Part shown: in pieces, positions 25,501-32,291 of the stretch | How positions within the stretch are numbered: position 1 is the first letter of the stretch | Layout of the letters: every line of letters starts with the position of its first letter | From: Blastobasis lacticolella | Taxonomy: Eukaryota > Arthropoda > Insecta > Lepidoptera > Blastobasidae | Direction: 5' to 3' | Assembly: GCA_905147135.1 (NCBI GenBank) | Contig: LR990042.1 | Span: forward strand, 8,919,545 to 8,983,544 | Length of the DNA: 64,000 bases | Position numbers and translations under genes: made by a program | Notes under the pieces: generated by a model | Seen by the model: only the letters and a program-made list of their open reading frames with translations | Database searches by the model: none | Told to the model about the DNA's origin: nothing

Positions 25501-28500
25501 ACCAGCGAATTTATAACAATAGAAAACCTTTTGTTTGTGTTTCCAAAAGGATACACATGGCGCTCAACGTGGCCAACATATACTTAATTTAATGTGCAAG
25601 TATTTAAAATGGTTGTCTCTAATTCAATTTGTCACTTTTTTTATGTTTTTTGTTAAAGTATCAACTTAAATGCGTTTTAGATTTTGGTAAGCTGCCCTGA
25701 AACTGTAATAAATATGATATATTACGGTAAAAGTGGCAAGCTTCTTACTGAAAATTAAAAGGATGAAATGTAGATTTAACTCTCTCGACTCTGTAAGTGC
25801 TCCTACACAGCACCGTAAATAAAACATTGTGTAAGATCACTACATATTACAAACTCCCACGCCACATCTGTCTGTCTGTCTGTTCGCGATAAACTCAAAA
25901 AGTACTGAACAAATTTTTATTCGGTTTTGACTAATGGACACAGTGACTGATGAGGAAGGTCGCTAGTATAAGCATAAATTAATATAACCGCCGGCCTTTG
26001 TGTATATATCTGGGGGTGGCCGATGCCCAACAGTGTCTTTCGGCTGATACGATGACGATGAAGATCCTTCGGGCCTTCACAAGGTGGCGAAACCTCGTGT
26101 GTTGCAGGGTCGGCTGAACGTAACCTGCGTGGCGCGCGTGATGTCCGCGTGGGCGGCCAGCGGGGTGCTGCTCATCGACGAGGAGCGGCCCCAGATCGCG
26201 CCCGTGATGGGCAGCCCTGACTCCAGCTCCATAGGTATTCCTACAATCAATTCTAAATAAATTACTTATTAGGGTATCTATTCCTAACATCAGCACACAG
26301 TTAAGAGCTAGAGGCAGGCCACCAGCCATATGGTGGGCAACAATCGCAGAGGACCTAGAAACCGAAAACCTGGCACCGATGGCAACCCGGGATAGACGGT
26401 CCTGGCGCAAGTGCACAAGGAGGCCCGACCCCAGCTAATCTGGGACAAGGGCAGGAGGAAGAAGAAGAAGACTTGTTAGGGTTTCTGTGTTGTGCAGCCC
26501 TGACTGCAGCTCCATAAGTCTACAATGCAATAAGTGCTTGACCATCTTAAGAATCATATTCCTTTGCACTACAATGCAGATGTTAAACAGTGTTTACAGT
26601 ATTCATGAATTAGATTTTATATAAAAAATACCGTCGAAAAAGGACAAGTTTTTTAGGTATAAGGGACAGCTGATGCTTTCTTCTTTTAGCAGACTGATTT
26701 TGGCTACATACATATGCAGCAAATACCTTGAATGTTGCTGTAGCGGCAAAGGAAAATTTTCTTGAAGTGGTAATGCACTTATGCTCTTGTACTGTACCTA
26801 CTAATCAATTTAGAGGTAAATAATAATTATTTCTTCTAAGAAAGGCCTGAGATCGCGGCCGTGGTTAGTAACCCTGACTCGATACTGGACTATTCATATT
26901 GACTTTTGCTCAGATACAGATATCATGCTTGCCTGCAGTAAGTGGCAGACTAAGCCATTCGGAAGCCCTTTTTAGAAAGTTGCCTTAATTTCTACTTAGG
27001 TATTGTTAGTACAGTAAAGTCCGTTTGTAATGACATCGAAAGGGATTGACAAACAAGTCATAATAAGCGGACGTCATACAAAGCGTTTTGTGAAATGAAA
27101 AACCTTTTTTATGTTAATATGAATGTACTTAAGTAGTTTAATACATAAACATAGTAATTACATATGTATACATACATATTAAATCAAAATCAAAATTGCA
27201 CGTAATCAGCACATTATAACACATACAAGTGTATTTTTATTGTAAGTAATCTGTAATAAACGGACATAATTTATTAAAAATGGGTCATAATAAGCGACAT
27301 GTCACTGTAAGGGAAGTCATTATATCCGACTATTTATAAAGAATTTCATATGAAAACCAAACTTCGTAGTATAGTTACGTCATAATAACCGGTTGGTCAA
27401 TATAGGCGGAGTCATAATAAACGGATTCTACTGTACTATTTATTTTGTCGAACAAAAGTATTCAATTAACTTTCTAATGGATCCAGGTTTTATATTTGGG
27501 AGGGACTTAACTGTACAGGCCGAAAGTAGGATTAAATATTTTGATTCAGCATCTAAATCTATAAAACAGTGAAAGTAAAAAAGATGTGTCTGTACATTGA
27601 ATATATTTGTAAAAAATAATTTAGACCGATGAAGAAATGGTAATAGAACAAGATTTGTTTAAATTTTTTTCTGTCTGTTTGTTTGTCCTTTTGTACTCCG
27701 GAACTACTGGACGGATTTGAATGAGACCTTTTTGATGTGAAATCATTAAGCCTAGGCAACAAATAGGGTATAATTGATTTTGGAAACGGGAACTGGAAAT
27801 ATGGAATGGATTTTGATGGGGGTTTTCACAGTTTGGTAGTTTGGGGTCCAACGTAAAATCCGTTTTCATCCGTTTTCATCTAGTCCAGTTGGATAGAACC
27901 AGAGATACAGCTTGATGTCTCCGTAGTACTAATTTTCATACGTATCAGTCATTTAAAATGGTCGCCCGAGAAAAGGATAAACTGCCCTAAAACGTTTTCC
28001 ACGCGGACGAAGTCGCGGGAAAAGCTAGTAGGTATGTAATAAAGCCAATGAGTGAGTAAGCATTGCCGGCTCGAAACTTTTATATTTATAACTTTTTAAT
28101 ATTATGGCTGTTTCTAAAATTTTCACATAGTTACTCAATGTTGTTGTACATATATAATAATAATAAGCCAGCGTAGAGAGCTCAAACTTTTTAACGTTTT
28201 GACAGACCAAATTTGTATGGAGGCGCTGCGTACATCACCTAACATCTTTAACTGTAGTACCAATAAATTCTATTCACAATGAAACCATCAACAACACCAC
28301 TTATGAAACCATCAACTATACCTACGAGTACGAACAGAGTCCCAACGTATAAATCGCACAAAGACATGATTTATCACACGGCCCTCAAATCGAATTACAT
28401 TCAATTGAATGCAATCGCATTCGCATCGGATGCGGCCGCCGATCCCGTGTGCAAGTGCAATTCTGCTGTTAGGGTCAATTTAGATCTTGGACTGGTAAAG

Positions 28501-30504
28501 TGATTGATTGGGAGGATACGAGCAATTGAGGCGGGTCCCACACCGGATCCATTAGTGTGGGCAACACCTTATCAATGCTTACACTAATAGACGATGAGAT
28601 GGAGCTGGAGTGGATGGAATAGCGTGACTGGTTCTTGACCCGTTGTGTTGAACTTTTACCTCATGGGGCCGTAATGGATGGTAGGAACCGACGGTTGGGG
28701 ATTAAACCTGTATAGCAGCAGTAGTTTTTTTTGTTAATTGGACTAGCAAGGCATTTGACCGCCGTAAGTGACGATGCGGCCGATGATGGAGAATGCGTGT
28801 GTAGTAGTCGAGGGATGCCGGCAATCTTTAATCTTTATGGTGCTGGCAATATTGTGCTGGGTGGGGTTATTTAATTTTAAATACACCTGCATCTCTGTTA
28901 TTTGTTTTATACATTATTGTTACTATGTAAAGCAAAGTACACAAATAGTTGTTTGGCAGATATATTTCTTTTTTCCTATCTTGTTATCCTAGCCTATCCA
29001 TGGTACGGTTGAACTAAAACGAACGTGGCCATGGTAGAATAACAGCGGCTGTTGGTCTCAGTCAGGCCGGTATCCACAGGTGTAGGTAGAGACTATCGAG
29101 TACCACAAGCTACGATCCTGACACGCTTTTTCGCGTCTTCCATATTCTACATCTACGCATCATTATCATCATCATCATTTCTTTTATTCATCATATACGG
29201 TTGTTAGAAGCAGTCTAATTCTCTCAGACACATTCTCAGAACGGACAGTTTTGCAAGCAAGTAAGGCGCCGCCCACTTCAAGCTTAAGTTAGACGATTCA
29301 TATGCTAACAACTAAGACAATTACATAGATACGTAAAGTGCTACGTCCAACCAAACTTCCGACTCTACCGACAATTGCGGTTTTCTTGATCGATCCTCCA
29401 TTGCGAGACGTCTGAGCGGTCTGATCTCGCCGCGGGGTAATATGGATGATGACGATATTGGACCAAGAGGCCTACCATAATTAAACAAACAGTTTTACAA
29501 ATACTGTCGTATTCAGCAGCAAAACGGAACTATCATTATCTGTGGGACCTCCCCCTGAGATTTGCACAAAGGCCGGTGTTGTGCCTTTCGCATTCAGCTA
29601 GTACTATTTCTGCGAGGCAAAATAGCTGACAAAACAGAATCTCTGATAGGCAAAGACTTCTATAGATAGGTAATAATCGTGATTATTTACAATGTTACGA
29701 ATTAATACCGACGATACCTTTTCTCTATTCCACCCCCAATCGCTTCCTGGAACGATCGATCGTCCATTGCAGGCTGTCGGTTCGATCTCCCTTGGAACAG
29801 GACATGGATAATGGCGATGACGGTTTGGTAAACAAACCGGTTGCCCGCCGCCCGGTTACGTCATCGCTCCGTGACACTCTTTTACATTGCTTCCTGTTTT
29901 TATAATAAGTTGTAAATATTACATGAACACGAAAATTGTTTTCTAGGCATTCCTAAACCTATGATCGTCTACAGAGCCTTGGCCACTCTCTGAAAAAGGA
30001 AAATCCAATATTGTAGCAAAATTTACTCGCATACTAGGTACGAATTCAGGACACAGTTCACTTGTTACCCCGTAAGTGACCCTTGGGTGGCGACAGACGA
30101 GTATTTCTCGGTGGCGGTACGCCTCGGACGTGACTGACCTCCAACTTCCAAAGACTTCGGCGCTGTCCTAATTGGCAACGAGCGGTTTCGAGGTCTCATA
30201 TTGGTCGGGCGTAGTCCGTCGTATCATAGTCCATAGTCGCTCGACCGTTGCCAATTAGCGCCGAAGTCGTCTAAGTCGAATGCCGTGATAAAGTCTTGGG
30301 AAGCCGTTCGTGGCGTATGACATTATTAAAGAAAGACAGATAGCAGTTGTACCAAGTAAAGATCATGCTTTAATTTACTTATCTCACATTCTATACATAA
30401 AAGGAACTGACGTTTTGTTTACCGTTGCAGGCTCGCCGCCGGCGCCGGCCGGCTACGTCACTGCCGTGACGCTCTTCAATTGTTTCCTGTTTGGACAGTG
30501 GTGA
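819..30504 (+). CDS. beat: Beaten-path family Ig-domain protein (whole gene, 7 coding exons)
   Basis: Join 819-861, 6667-6875, 10794-10929, 22348-22481, 23983-24291, 26108-26234, 30431-30504. Intron phases are 1, 0, 1, 0, 0, 1 and agree across every junction, giving about 343 residues and a TGA stop. Order: signal peptide (1-18), V-type Ig domain (about 19-130; Cys40, Trp55 in VKWYHG, Cys108 in RYRCEVSADAPFFHT), second Ig domain (about 131-300; Cys155 in RANCTSPP, Trp168, Cys284 in LNVTCVA), and a short tail ending in a hydrophobic run. The phrases YTVKWYHGPQEFFRF, CEVSADAP and the NCTSPP region are characteristic of Drosophila Beat proteins, which act in axon guidance and synaptic matching through Side-family receptors. 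That role is family knowledge; the function here is inferred. The symbol is at family level; the paralogue (Beat I to VII) was not resolved. Untranslated exons and the poly(A) site were not found. Confidence 0.9.
973..1301 (+). mobile_element. SINE-A copy 1 (tRNA-derived)
   Basis: The 5' head GGAGCGGTGGCCGAGTGG resembles a tRNA A box and is followed by a decayed B box (ACCGGATTTTAATCCCAC). The body carries the family landmarks CTAACCGATGCTCTTACGG, GATCCAATCTGGTCAGG and ATTACC, and the end is an AACGCCAAAATGATGATG tail. The other copies are at 3038, 6289, 18838, about 31130, and 49726 (reversed). Confidence 0.8.
1302..1383 (+). pseudogene. Degraded partial copy of Beat exon 1 and its donor
   Basis: ACATAGCC(C/G)CCATTCTACTAT followed by GGCT, GGAA and TTAGTATTCTAAATAAGGATCT matches 829-884, the 3' part of exon 1 through the start of intron 1. 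After a gap, TCTAATAATAATGTT also matches. The donor GTGAGT has become GTTAGT and the frame is broken. It begins exactly where SINE-A copy 1 ends. Confidence 0.7.
3038..3217 (+). mobile_element. SINE-A copy 2 (5'-truncated) with target-site duplication
   Basis: This copy has only the 3' half of SINE-A (GATCCAATCT, GTAATTACCTGATC, ACATTAACGCTAAGATGAT). It is bracketed by near-identical 15-mers, AGAAGACGAAACATT at 3023-3037 and AGAAGATGAAACATT at 3218-3232. This marks a 5'-truncated, LINE-mobilised insertion. Confidence 0.8.
6289..6630 (+). mobile_element. SINE-A copy 3, full length, next to the exon 2 acceptor
   Basis: Full tRNA-like head with A box (GGCCGGGCGG near 6300) and B box GGTTCGAATCC (6342-6352), then the SINE-A body and an AT-rich tail. 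The flanks ACATATTATAGTAGGTAG (6271-6288) and ACACATTATAATAGGTAA (6631-6648) look like a diverged target-site duplication. Only 18 bases separate the second flank from the Beat exon 2 start. Confidence 0.85.
6667..6875 (+). CDS. beat: Beat exon 2: first half of the V-type Ig domain
   Basis: The acceptor is TTTCTCAACCAG. Two bases complete the Ser codon from exon 1, then 69 codons run from VLGLREIELSVPE to FSQTGFSVD, ending in phase 0 before donor GTGAGT at 6876. It carries Cys40 (AILGCKW), the Ig core Trp55 (LYTVKWYHG) and the FFRFVPKE stretch typical of Beat. The exon is GC-rich relative to its flanks, as expected for coding sequence. Confidence 0.95.
6876..10793 (+). other. Beat intron 2
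   Basis: Donor GTGAGT, acceptor TATTGTGTCCAG. It includes a GC-rich block at 8215-8280 (CCGGCGGCCGGCGGC) and repeat-D copy 1 at 10360-10625. The rest (6876-8200, 8290-10350) is AT-rich and I see no gene in it. Confidence 0.8.
10360..10625 (-). repeat. Repeat-D copy 1
   Basis: It carries landmarks GTCGCCCATAACATCTA, GCGTTGTCACTGTGAG, TAATTGCGCTGGCTACC and GGCGGACTTCTCAGGC. The same landmarks appear reverse-complemented at 34190-34440 and, in part, at 32825-32945. Unclassified dispersed insect repeat. Confidence 0.7.
10794..10929 (+). CDS. beat: Beat exon 3: second half of the V-type Ig domain
   Basis: It starts in phase 0 after CAG and reads VSKSGAHQVVLRGATHRLSG, then RYRCEVSADAPFFHT and on to MRVV. 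It ends with one base of a Glu codon before donor GTCAGT at 10930. Cys108 is the second Ig cysteine; the usual D-x-G-x-Y-x-C of V domains is S-G-R-Y-R-C, as in other Beat proteins. Joining to exon 4 gives VVELP, a typical Beat linker. Confidence 0.95.
11457..11585 (-). repeat. LINE 3'-end-like fragment with (ATTT)n start
   Basis: An (ATTT)n run is followed by AAATCTTTATGCACTAAAGG, GGCGGACTTAAAG and CTACCAGTCAACC. This layout is common as the reversed 3' end of insect LINEs. Class assignment is from memory of the pattern only. Similar (ATTT)n starts occur at 20825 and 46285. Confidence 0.5.
12102..12254 (+). pseudogene. LINE ORF fragment (linker segment upstream of the endonuclease)
   Basis: The frame reads RNDLTPAQRDYLQKLRQELQ, continues to ETALMIKYVNNSPKI, and ends at TAA (12252). 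This resembles a conserved segment found in CR1/L2-type LINE polyproteins. It sits inside the TIR element and is followed at once by the endonuclease remnant. Confidence 0.55.
12290..12610 (+). pseudogene. LINE apurinic endonuclease domain remnant
   Basis: Two frames show AP-endonuclease features: MAKRDLLLIEINKLQ then CVMITETHLKPE (from 12296), and, after a frameshift, YIKGYTLFRHDRATGKG followed by GGVAIYV and SLWLDLRYGD. The ETHL and GGVAIYV blocks are typical of LINE ORF2 endonuclease domains. A stop falls within GKG-GGV and the frame breaks near 12395, so the copy is dead. Confidence 0.75.
13086..13195 (+). pseudogene. LINE fragment, C-terminal segment
   Basis: The frame ELAFKYGLVDEKVYKYSKEL, VLENDRARLYWDCSI resembles the post-reverse-transcriptase segment of some insect LINEs (pattern VLEN...LYWD). 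It stops abruptly in a run of AAT repeats at 13196. Recognition rests on this short motif only. Confidence 0.45.
13489..13531. repeat. (TG)n microsatellite
   Basis: Uninterrupted TG dinucleotides run for about 35 bases, preceded by TGTGTCTATGTGTGCATG. On the opposite strand this reads as poly(Thr-His), which is not a gene. Confidence 0.95.
14171..14388 (+). mobile_element. 5'-truncated jockey-like LINE, 3' end
   Basis: From CTCGTACGATTCGGAT through GAATGAGCTGCCAGCCACAG, GTATATTAGAGGTCTTCTT, GATGTCCATAGGCGGCGGTGA and the 3' tail, it closely matches 49480-49680. It therefore belongs to the same LINE family as the long copy there. The frame is interrupted (GCGGGTAATG where the other has GCGGGCAACG). 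Confidence 0.85.
15285..15425 (+). repeat. Repeat-E copy, diverged (RTE-like LINE tail)
   Basis: It shares AAAGTCGCTT, the TCTGTCTGTCTATC block and GTGGATTTTAATGCAGTTTTCA with the copies at 18190, 32091 and 35621. Confidence 0.5.
15533..15615 (+). promoter_or_regulatory. TATA-like motif followed by a GC-rich block
   Basis: CTATAAAAGCGCAGG at about 15535-15549 is followed by a CpG-dense stretch (GCCGCGGCGGCGCGCG, GGCGCGCCTCGGCGC). That is a plausible core promoter inside intron 3, but no exon or start codon is recognisable downstream. It may be chance or part of a repeat. Confidence 0.3.
16815..17095. promoter_or_regulatory. CpG-rich block with a CRE palindrome
   Basis: An unusually CpG-dense, largely non-repetitive stretch within an AT-rich intron. 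It contains GTGACGTCAC (CRE core TGACGTCA at 16985-16992), then GCCGCCATGCATCCGCCGCG and GATTTATAACC. A regulatory role such as an enhancer or alternative promoter is inference from composition and the motif. Confidence 0.35.
17211..17458 (+). repeat. Repeat-C copy 1
   Basis: Landmarks in order: GTGGTGTCCGGCAGAGTA, GATGTCGTACAAGGCGAC, TGGAAAATGGGCAGCAGCG, GCGATCTCCAACCCGCCTGC, CAAGCGTGGAGATTATGG, GCAGTGGACTG and a GGGCTGTGATGA end. At least seven other copies lie in the window. Unclassified short dispersed repeat; short open frames in it (for example 17253-17453) are not genes. Confidence 0.85.
17661..17857 (+). repeat. Repeat-C copy 2
   Basis: Same family and orientation as copy 1, starting at TTACACTCGTGGGTGTCG and ending TGATGATGATC. 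The two copies lie about 200 bases apart. Confidence 0.85.
18315..19502. mobile_element. hAT-like non-autonomous element with 8-bp TSD
   Basis: Ends CATTGTTGGGCGCAA and, inverted, CAGTGTTTGGCAAAA fit hAT termini. The flanking octamers GTGGGTAG (18307-18314) and GTAGGTAG (19503-19510) differ at one base, as an aged 8-bp target duplication would. Both subterminal regions are dense in TTTAGT/ACTAAA units. A SINE-A copy is inserted within (18838-19169). No transposase frame. Confidence 0.8.
18838..19169 (+). mobile_element. SINE-A copy 4 with perfect 15-bp TSD
   Basis: Full-length SINE-A with tRNA-like head (GCGTCGGTAGCCGGGCGGTT, GGGTTCGAATTCTGC). It is bracketed by identical TATACTGGTAGAGAT at 18823-18837 and 19170-19184. 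It sits inside the hAT-like element. Confidence 0.9.
20043..20128. repeat. 43-bp tandem duplication
   Basis: TGTGATTGTTATTCAAATGA followed by CAGATGTTRAGTTGCAACTTT occurs at 20043 and again at 20086, with a single A/G difference over about 41 bases. Confidence 0.9.
21084..21774. mobile_element. TIR element (long inverted ends AGCCATCTGGTTAAA)
   Basis: The left end AGCCATCTGGTTAAA continues to ATGAGAAGG and GGCATTCAATTGA (to about 21154). The right end (about 21703-21774) is its inverse, TCAATTGAATGCCGGCC to TTTAACCAGATGGCT. The arms are about 70 bases with mismatches. No transposase frame and no clear target duplication. Confidence 0.75.
22348..22481 (+). CDS. beat: Beat exon 4: first half of Ig domain 2
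   Basis: It starts AG, completing Glu130, then reads LPTAGPRVRAQKSWYSAGD, MLRANCTSPPADPPANLTWL and LNGQE, phase 0. Cys155 and Trp168 are the Ig core; NCT and NLT are possible N-glycosylation sites. The donor GTACAC is weak, but it is the only one nearby that keeps phase with exon 5; GTAAAT at 22496 would break phase. Confidence 0.92.
22482..23982 (+). other. Beat intron 4
   Basis: Donor GTACAC, acceptor CATTGCCTTCTTAAG. AT-rich; I recognise no repeat or gene in it. Confidence 0.75.
23983..24291 (+). CDS. beat: Beat exon 5: long insert within Ig domain 2
   Basis: 103 codons, phase 0 on both sides, from VKGLDIPQAAPTRKKPVD to SSSSSQLVMRVQSVHFHK, with donor GTGAGT at 24292. The final LVMRVQSVHFHK reads as an Ig strand leading to Cys284 in exon 6. 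The middle (about residues 190-262) is acidic and Ser/Asn-rich with NVT, NFS and NKS glycosylation sequons, no cysteine, and no Ig-like pattern. It puts about 128 residues between the two Ig cysteines, far more than the usual 50-75. A 161-residue antisense frame here is a shadow. Confidence 0.9.
24292..26107 (+). other. Beat intron 5
   Basis: Donor GTGAGT, acceptor CGTGTGTTGCAG. It contains the small foldback at 24756-24878; otherwise AT-rich with nothing recognised. Confidence 0.75.
24756..24878. mobile_element. Foldback MITE of about 120 bp
   Basis: AGGTATGTTCCGGGTTTTCT with ACCGCGTAC on the left is mirrored by GTACGCGGTAAGAAACCC and GGAACATACTTTT on the right, giving about 30-bp arms. TTTAAA borders both sides. 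Confidence 0.75.
26108..26234 (+). CDS. beat: Beat exon 6: end of Ig domain 2 and stalk
   Basis: GRLNVTCVARVMSAWAASG, VLLIDEERPQIAPVMGSPDS, SSI plus one base, phase 1, before GTATTC at 26235. Cys284 pairs with Cys155. NVT is a possible glycosylation site. Two degraded copies of its 3' edge lie downstream (26494-26530 and 26841-26890). Confidence 0.92.
26295..26475 (+). pseudogene. RTE-like LINE reverse transcriptase C-terminal scrap
   Basis: The frame reads RARGRPPAIWWATIAEDLE, then RDRRSWRKCTRRPDPS, a stop, and a (GAAGAA)n tail. The RGRPP-x-x-WW and RDR-x-x-WR pattern is typical of the C-terminus of RTE-clade LINEs, and the simple-repeat tail fits a LINE 3' end. Confidence 0.7.
26494..26530 (+). 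pseudogene. Partial copy of the Beat exon 6 3' edge (copy a)
   Basis: GCAGCCCTGACTGCAGCTCC then ATAAGTCTACAATGCAATAA parallels exon 6 and its donor at 26210-26262 (GCAGCCCTGACTCCAGCTCC, ATAGGTATTCCTACAATCAA). The donor GGTA is lost. It lies directly after the LINE scrap. Confidence 0.75.
26841..26890 (+). pseudogene. Partial copy of the Beat exon 6 3' edge (copy b)
   Basis: AGGCCTGAGATCGCGGCCGT followed by AACCCTGACTC aligns with exon 6 around CGGCCCCAGATCGCGCCCGT and GCAGCCCTGACTC. It is more diverged than copy a and has no usable splice site. Confidence 0.6.
27012..27433. mobile_element. Pogo/Tc1-mariner-like MITE with TA duplication
   Basis: The left end CAGTAAAGTCCGTTTGTAAT and the right end ATAATAAACGGATTCTACTG are inverted, with TA on both outsides (27010-27011, 27434-27435). 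The unit GTCATAATAA(G/A)CG recurs four or more times inside, in direct orientation. No transposase frame. Confidence 0.85.
27630..28032 (+). repeat. RTE-like LINE tail (repeat-E relative)
   Basis: TGTCTGTTTGTTTGTCC, CCGGAACTACTGGACGGATT and an end CCACGCGGACGAAGTCGCGG then AAAAGCTAGTA are well known in lepidopteran RTE-type 3' ends. Classification rests on these motifs. Confidence 0.65.
30153..30268. repeat. Inverted repeat in the 3' part of intron 6
   Basis: GACTTCGGCGCT-(5 bases)-AATTGGCAACG at 30153-30180 is mirrored by CGTTGCCAATTAGCGCCGAAGTC at 30246-30268, apart from the 5-base insertion. It ends about 160 bases before exon 7. Confidence 0.85.
30431..30504 (+). CDS. beat: Beat exon 7: C-terminus and stop
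   Basis: GC completes Gly320, then SPPAPAGYVTAVTLFNCFL followed by FGQW and TGA at 30502-30504. The tail is hydrophobic and follows a small-residue Ser/Pro/Gly stretch, compatible with a weak GPI-attachment signal or a short membrane segment. Drosophila has both secreted and tethered Beat proteins, so the anchoring call is inference. No poly(A) signal was identified with confidence. Confidence 0.8.
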
Positions 30505-30610
30505 GCCCGCAGTGTTGTTGATTTGTTGGATTTTGCGTTATTGTTGTCGTGGTAGCAGTCCATTTGTACGTTTTGTCAGATGCTCGCACTGGCGGGGTTA
30601 TGAACCTATA

Positions 30611-30731
30611 GATCGTTCGCCAGACGTTGTCCCTTACCACACAGTACATTCCATACCCTGCCGAAGGAATTGGCAAGCGTTTATTTGTTCCTTATTGGGC
30701 CTTGGTAAGGGACAACGCACGATGAACGATC
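30611..30731. repeat. 29-bp inverted repeat just after the Beat stop
   Basis: GATCGTTC...ACGTTGTCCCTTACCA (30611-30639) and TGGTAAGGGACAACG...GAACGATC (30703-30731) pair with about three mismatches around a 63-base loop. It lies 107 bases past the stop codon, so probably in the 3' UTR. Confidence 0.85.
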
Positions 30732-31129
30732 AGTAAATGTAAAAAGTACTAAAGGAGACCTTGTTTACTGAGTAGTGCGATGGTAATCTATCTGCTTCTA
30801 AATTTAAATATGGGTACCTAAATTTATTATTTAGTTTATCTTTTAGCTTCCAAATATATTTTCTCTTTTCATTTGCTTTTTGTATAGTAGAATAATTATG
30901 TTTTTATGTTACTCCATTATGATTCCCTGAAACTTGTAGTTCGAGCCCATCTACACTTGAAACTGAAAACCTGAAGAAGCCTGCCAACGCGTGGACCAAT
31001 GAGGCAGAACTCTTGTGGCGCGCCTTGGGCGGAGAATACATCCAGAAATGGAACAGTATGGCTACAGAACCAACTAACAAATAACATAAATATATTTATT
31101 GGCTACTAACCTCTAAACTTAATACTTAG
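30732..31129. other. Downstream of Beat, nothing recognised
   Basis: AT-rich sequence, likely Beat 3' UTR and flank. No ORF or repeat supported. Confidence 0.5.
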
Positions 31130-31361
31130 CCATATATTTAGTTGAACACTAACCGATGCTCTTACGGTGAGGGAATACATCGTAATGAAATCTGCACATT
31201 CAGGCGACTGGACGTGTTACCATGATCCAATCTGGTCAGGTTCCCCTGGTAGCAGGATCGCGGAGATCAGGAGGCAGTCGCTCCACTGTAATTATCATCT
31301 CAAGCCTTACCCTGGGCCCTCGTGCGCAGAGAGCACACGAGACATTAACGCTAAGATGACA
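31130..31361 (+). mobile_element. SINE-A copy 5 (5'-truncated)
   Basis: It lacks the tRNA head and starts near CACTAACCGATGCTCTTACGG, then GATCCAATCTGGTCAGG and ATTAACGCTAAGATGACAT. A 73-codon open frame at 31167-31388 is read from this repeat and is not a gene. Confidence 0.75.
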
Positions 31362-32090
31362 TATACGTTAGTATGTATTTTAAAATAGGTGTCCACACGA
31401 AAACCAGAACGTCAACCGAAAACTCGATGGCGTCAAAATTATTACAAAGCAGTGTAGTAGAAACAGACAGCGCGTGGCTCGCACGTAGGTATGTTTGTCT
31501 CGTGGTAGTTCGTAGTTCTTGTGTCTAATGCTCCTCGCGTTCAACCCGAGCCGCTACTGACCCGCTTTTAGGTGTGTTAGAGCACTTTACAAACATTTGT
31601 GTCCGAAATGGATTTGCAAGCTTAAACTGTACCGAGTTTGCCATTTAAAGTTTGGTGAAAGACAACCTCGAAGTTTTCATTTTCGAGAAACAAGCCTTGT
31701 CAATATTGAGCCGAACAAGAGTATTGAATAATGCACAGGCTTGTTTTCTGAAAGTTGAACGTTTATTAGGACTTTAATAGAATTTATGTAAATTTGTTTA
31801 ATGAATACAATTAATTCTCGCGAATACCAGCGCCCGGCTACCTGGCGATGCGACGACGGACGGCTCTAATTCAATTAATTTACTTTACGTTGGCTTGTTC
31901 ATATTTTTTTAAAGTGCTGTTGGTAATTGCTTTGTATGAAAACAAATATCTTATCCTATTTTATATTATAAATGTGTAAAAATTGTAAGGATATTTGAAT
32001 GTATGTTAGTTACTCTTCCATGCAATAAAGAACTTCTGAACGGATTTTGTTAAAATTTTGCAGTGATGTTGCGTATAACCCAGAATCTGT
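31362..32090. other. No gene or known repeat seen
   Basis: Mixed-composition sequence with no convincing frame or repeat landmark. Confidence 0.5.
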
Positions 32091-32291
32091 ATATAATATA
32101 AAACAAAGCCACTTCCCGCCATCTGTTCCTATGTATCTATGCACGCTTAGATCTTTGAAACTACGTAACCGATTTTAATTCGGTTTTCAACAATAGATGG
32201 AGTAATTCGAGAGGAAGATTTATAAGCAAGAAAATCAGGGTAGGTAAGGGTAAAGTAGATGTAGGCGAACGAAGTCGCGCCAGGTCCAGTA
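32091..32291 (+). repeat. Repeat-E copy (RTE-like LINE tail)
   Basis: ATAAAACAAAGCCACTTCCC, TACGTAACCGATTTTAATTC, AGAGGAAGATTTATAAGCAA and GAACGAAGTCGCGCCAGGTC, colinear with the copies at 18190 and 35621. Confidence 0.8.

Larger units (their letters stand above)
26235..30430 (+). other. Beat intron 6
   Basis: Donor GTATTC, acceptor TTTACCGTTGCAG. It holds an RTE-like LINE scrap, two exon-6-like pieces, a pogo-like MITE, repeat-E-like sequence and a hairpin near its 3' end. Stretches 28040-29530 and 29620-30140 show nothing recognised apart from a possible LINE tail at 29545-29610. Confidence 0.8.
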
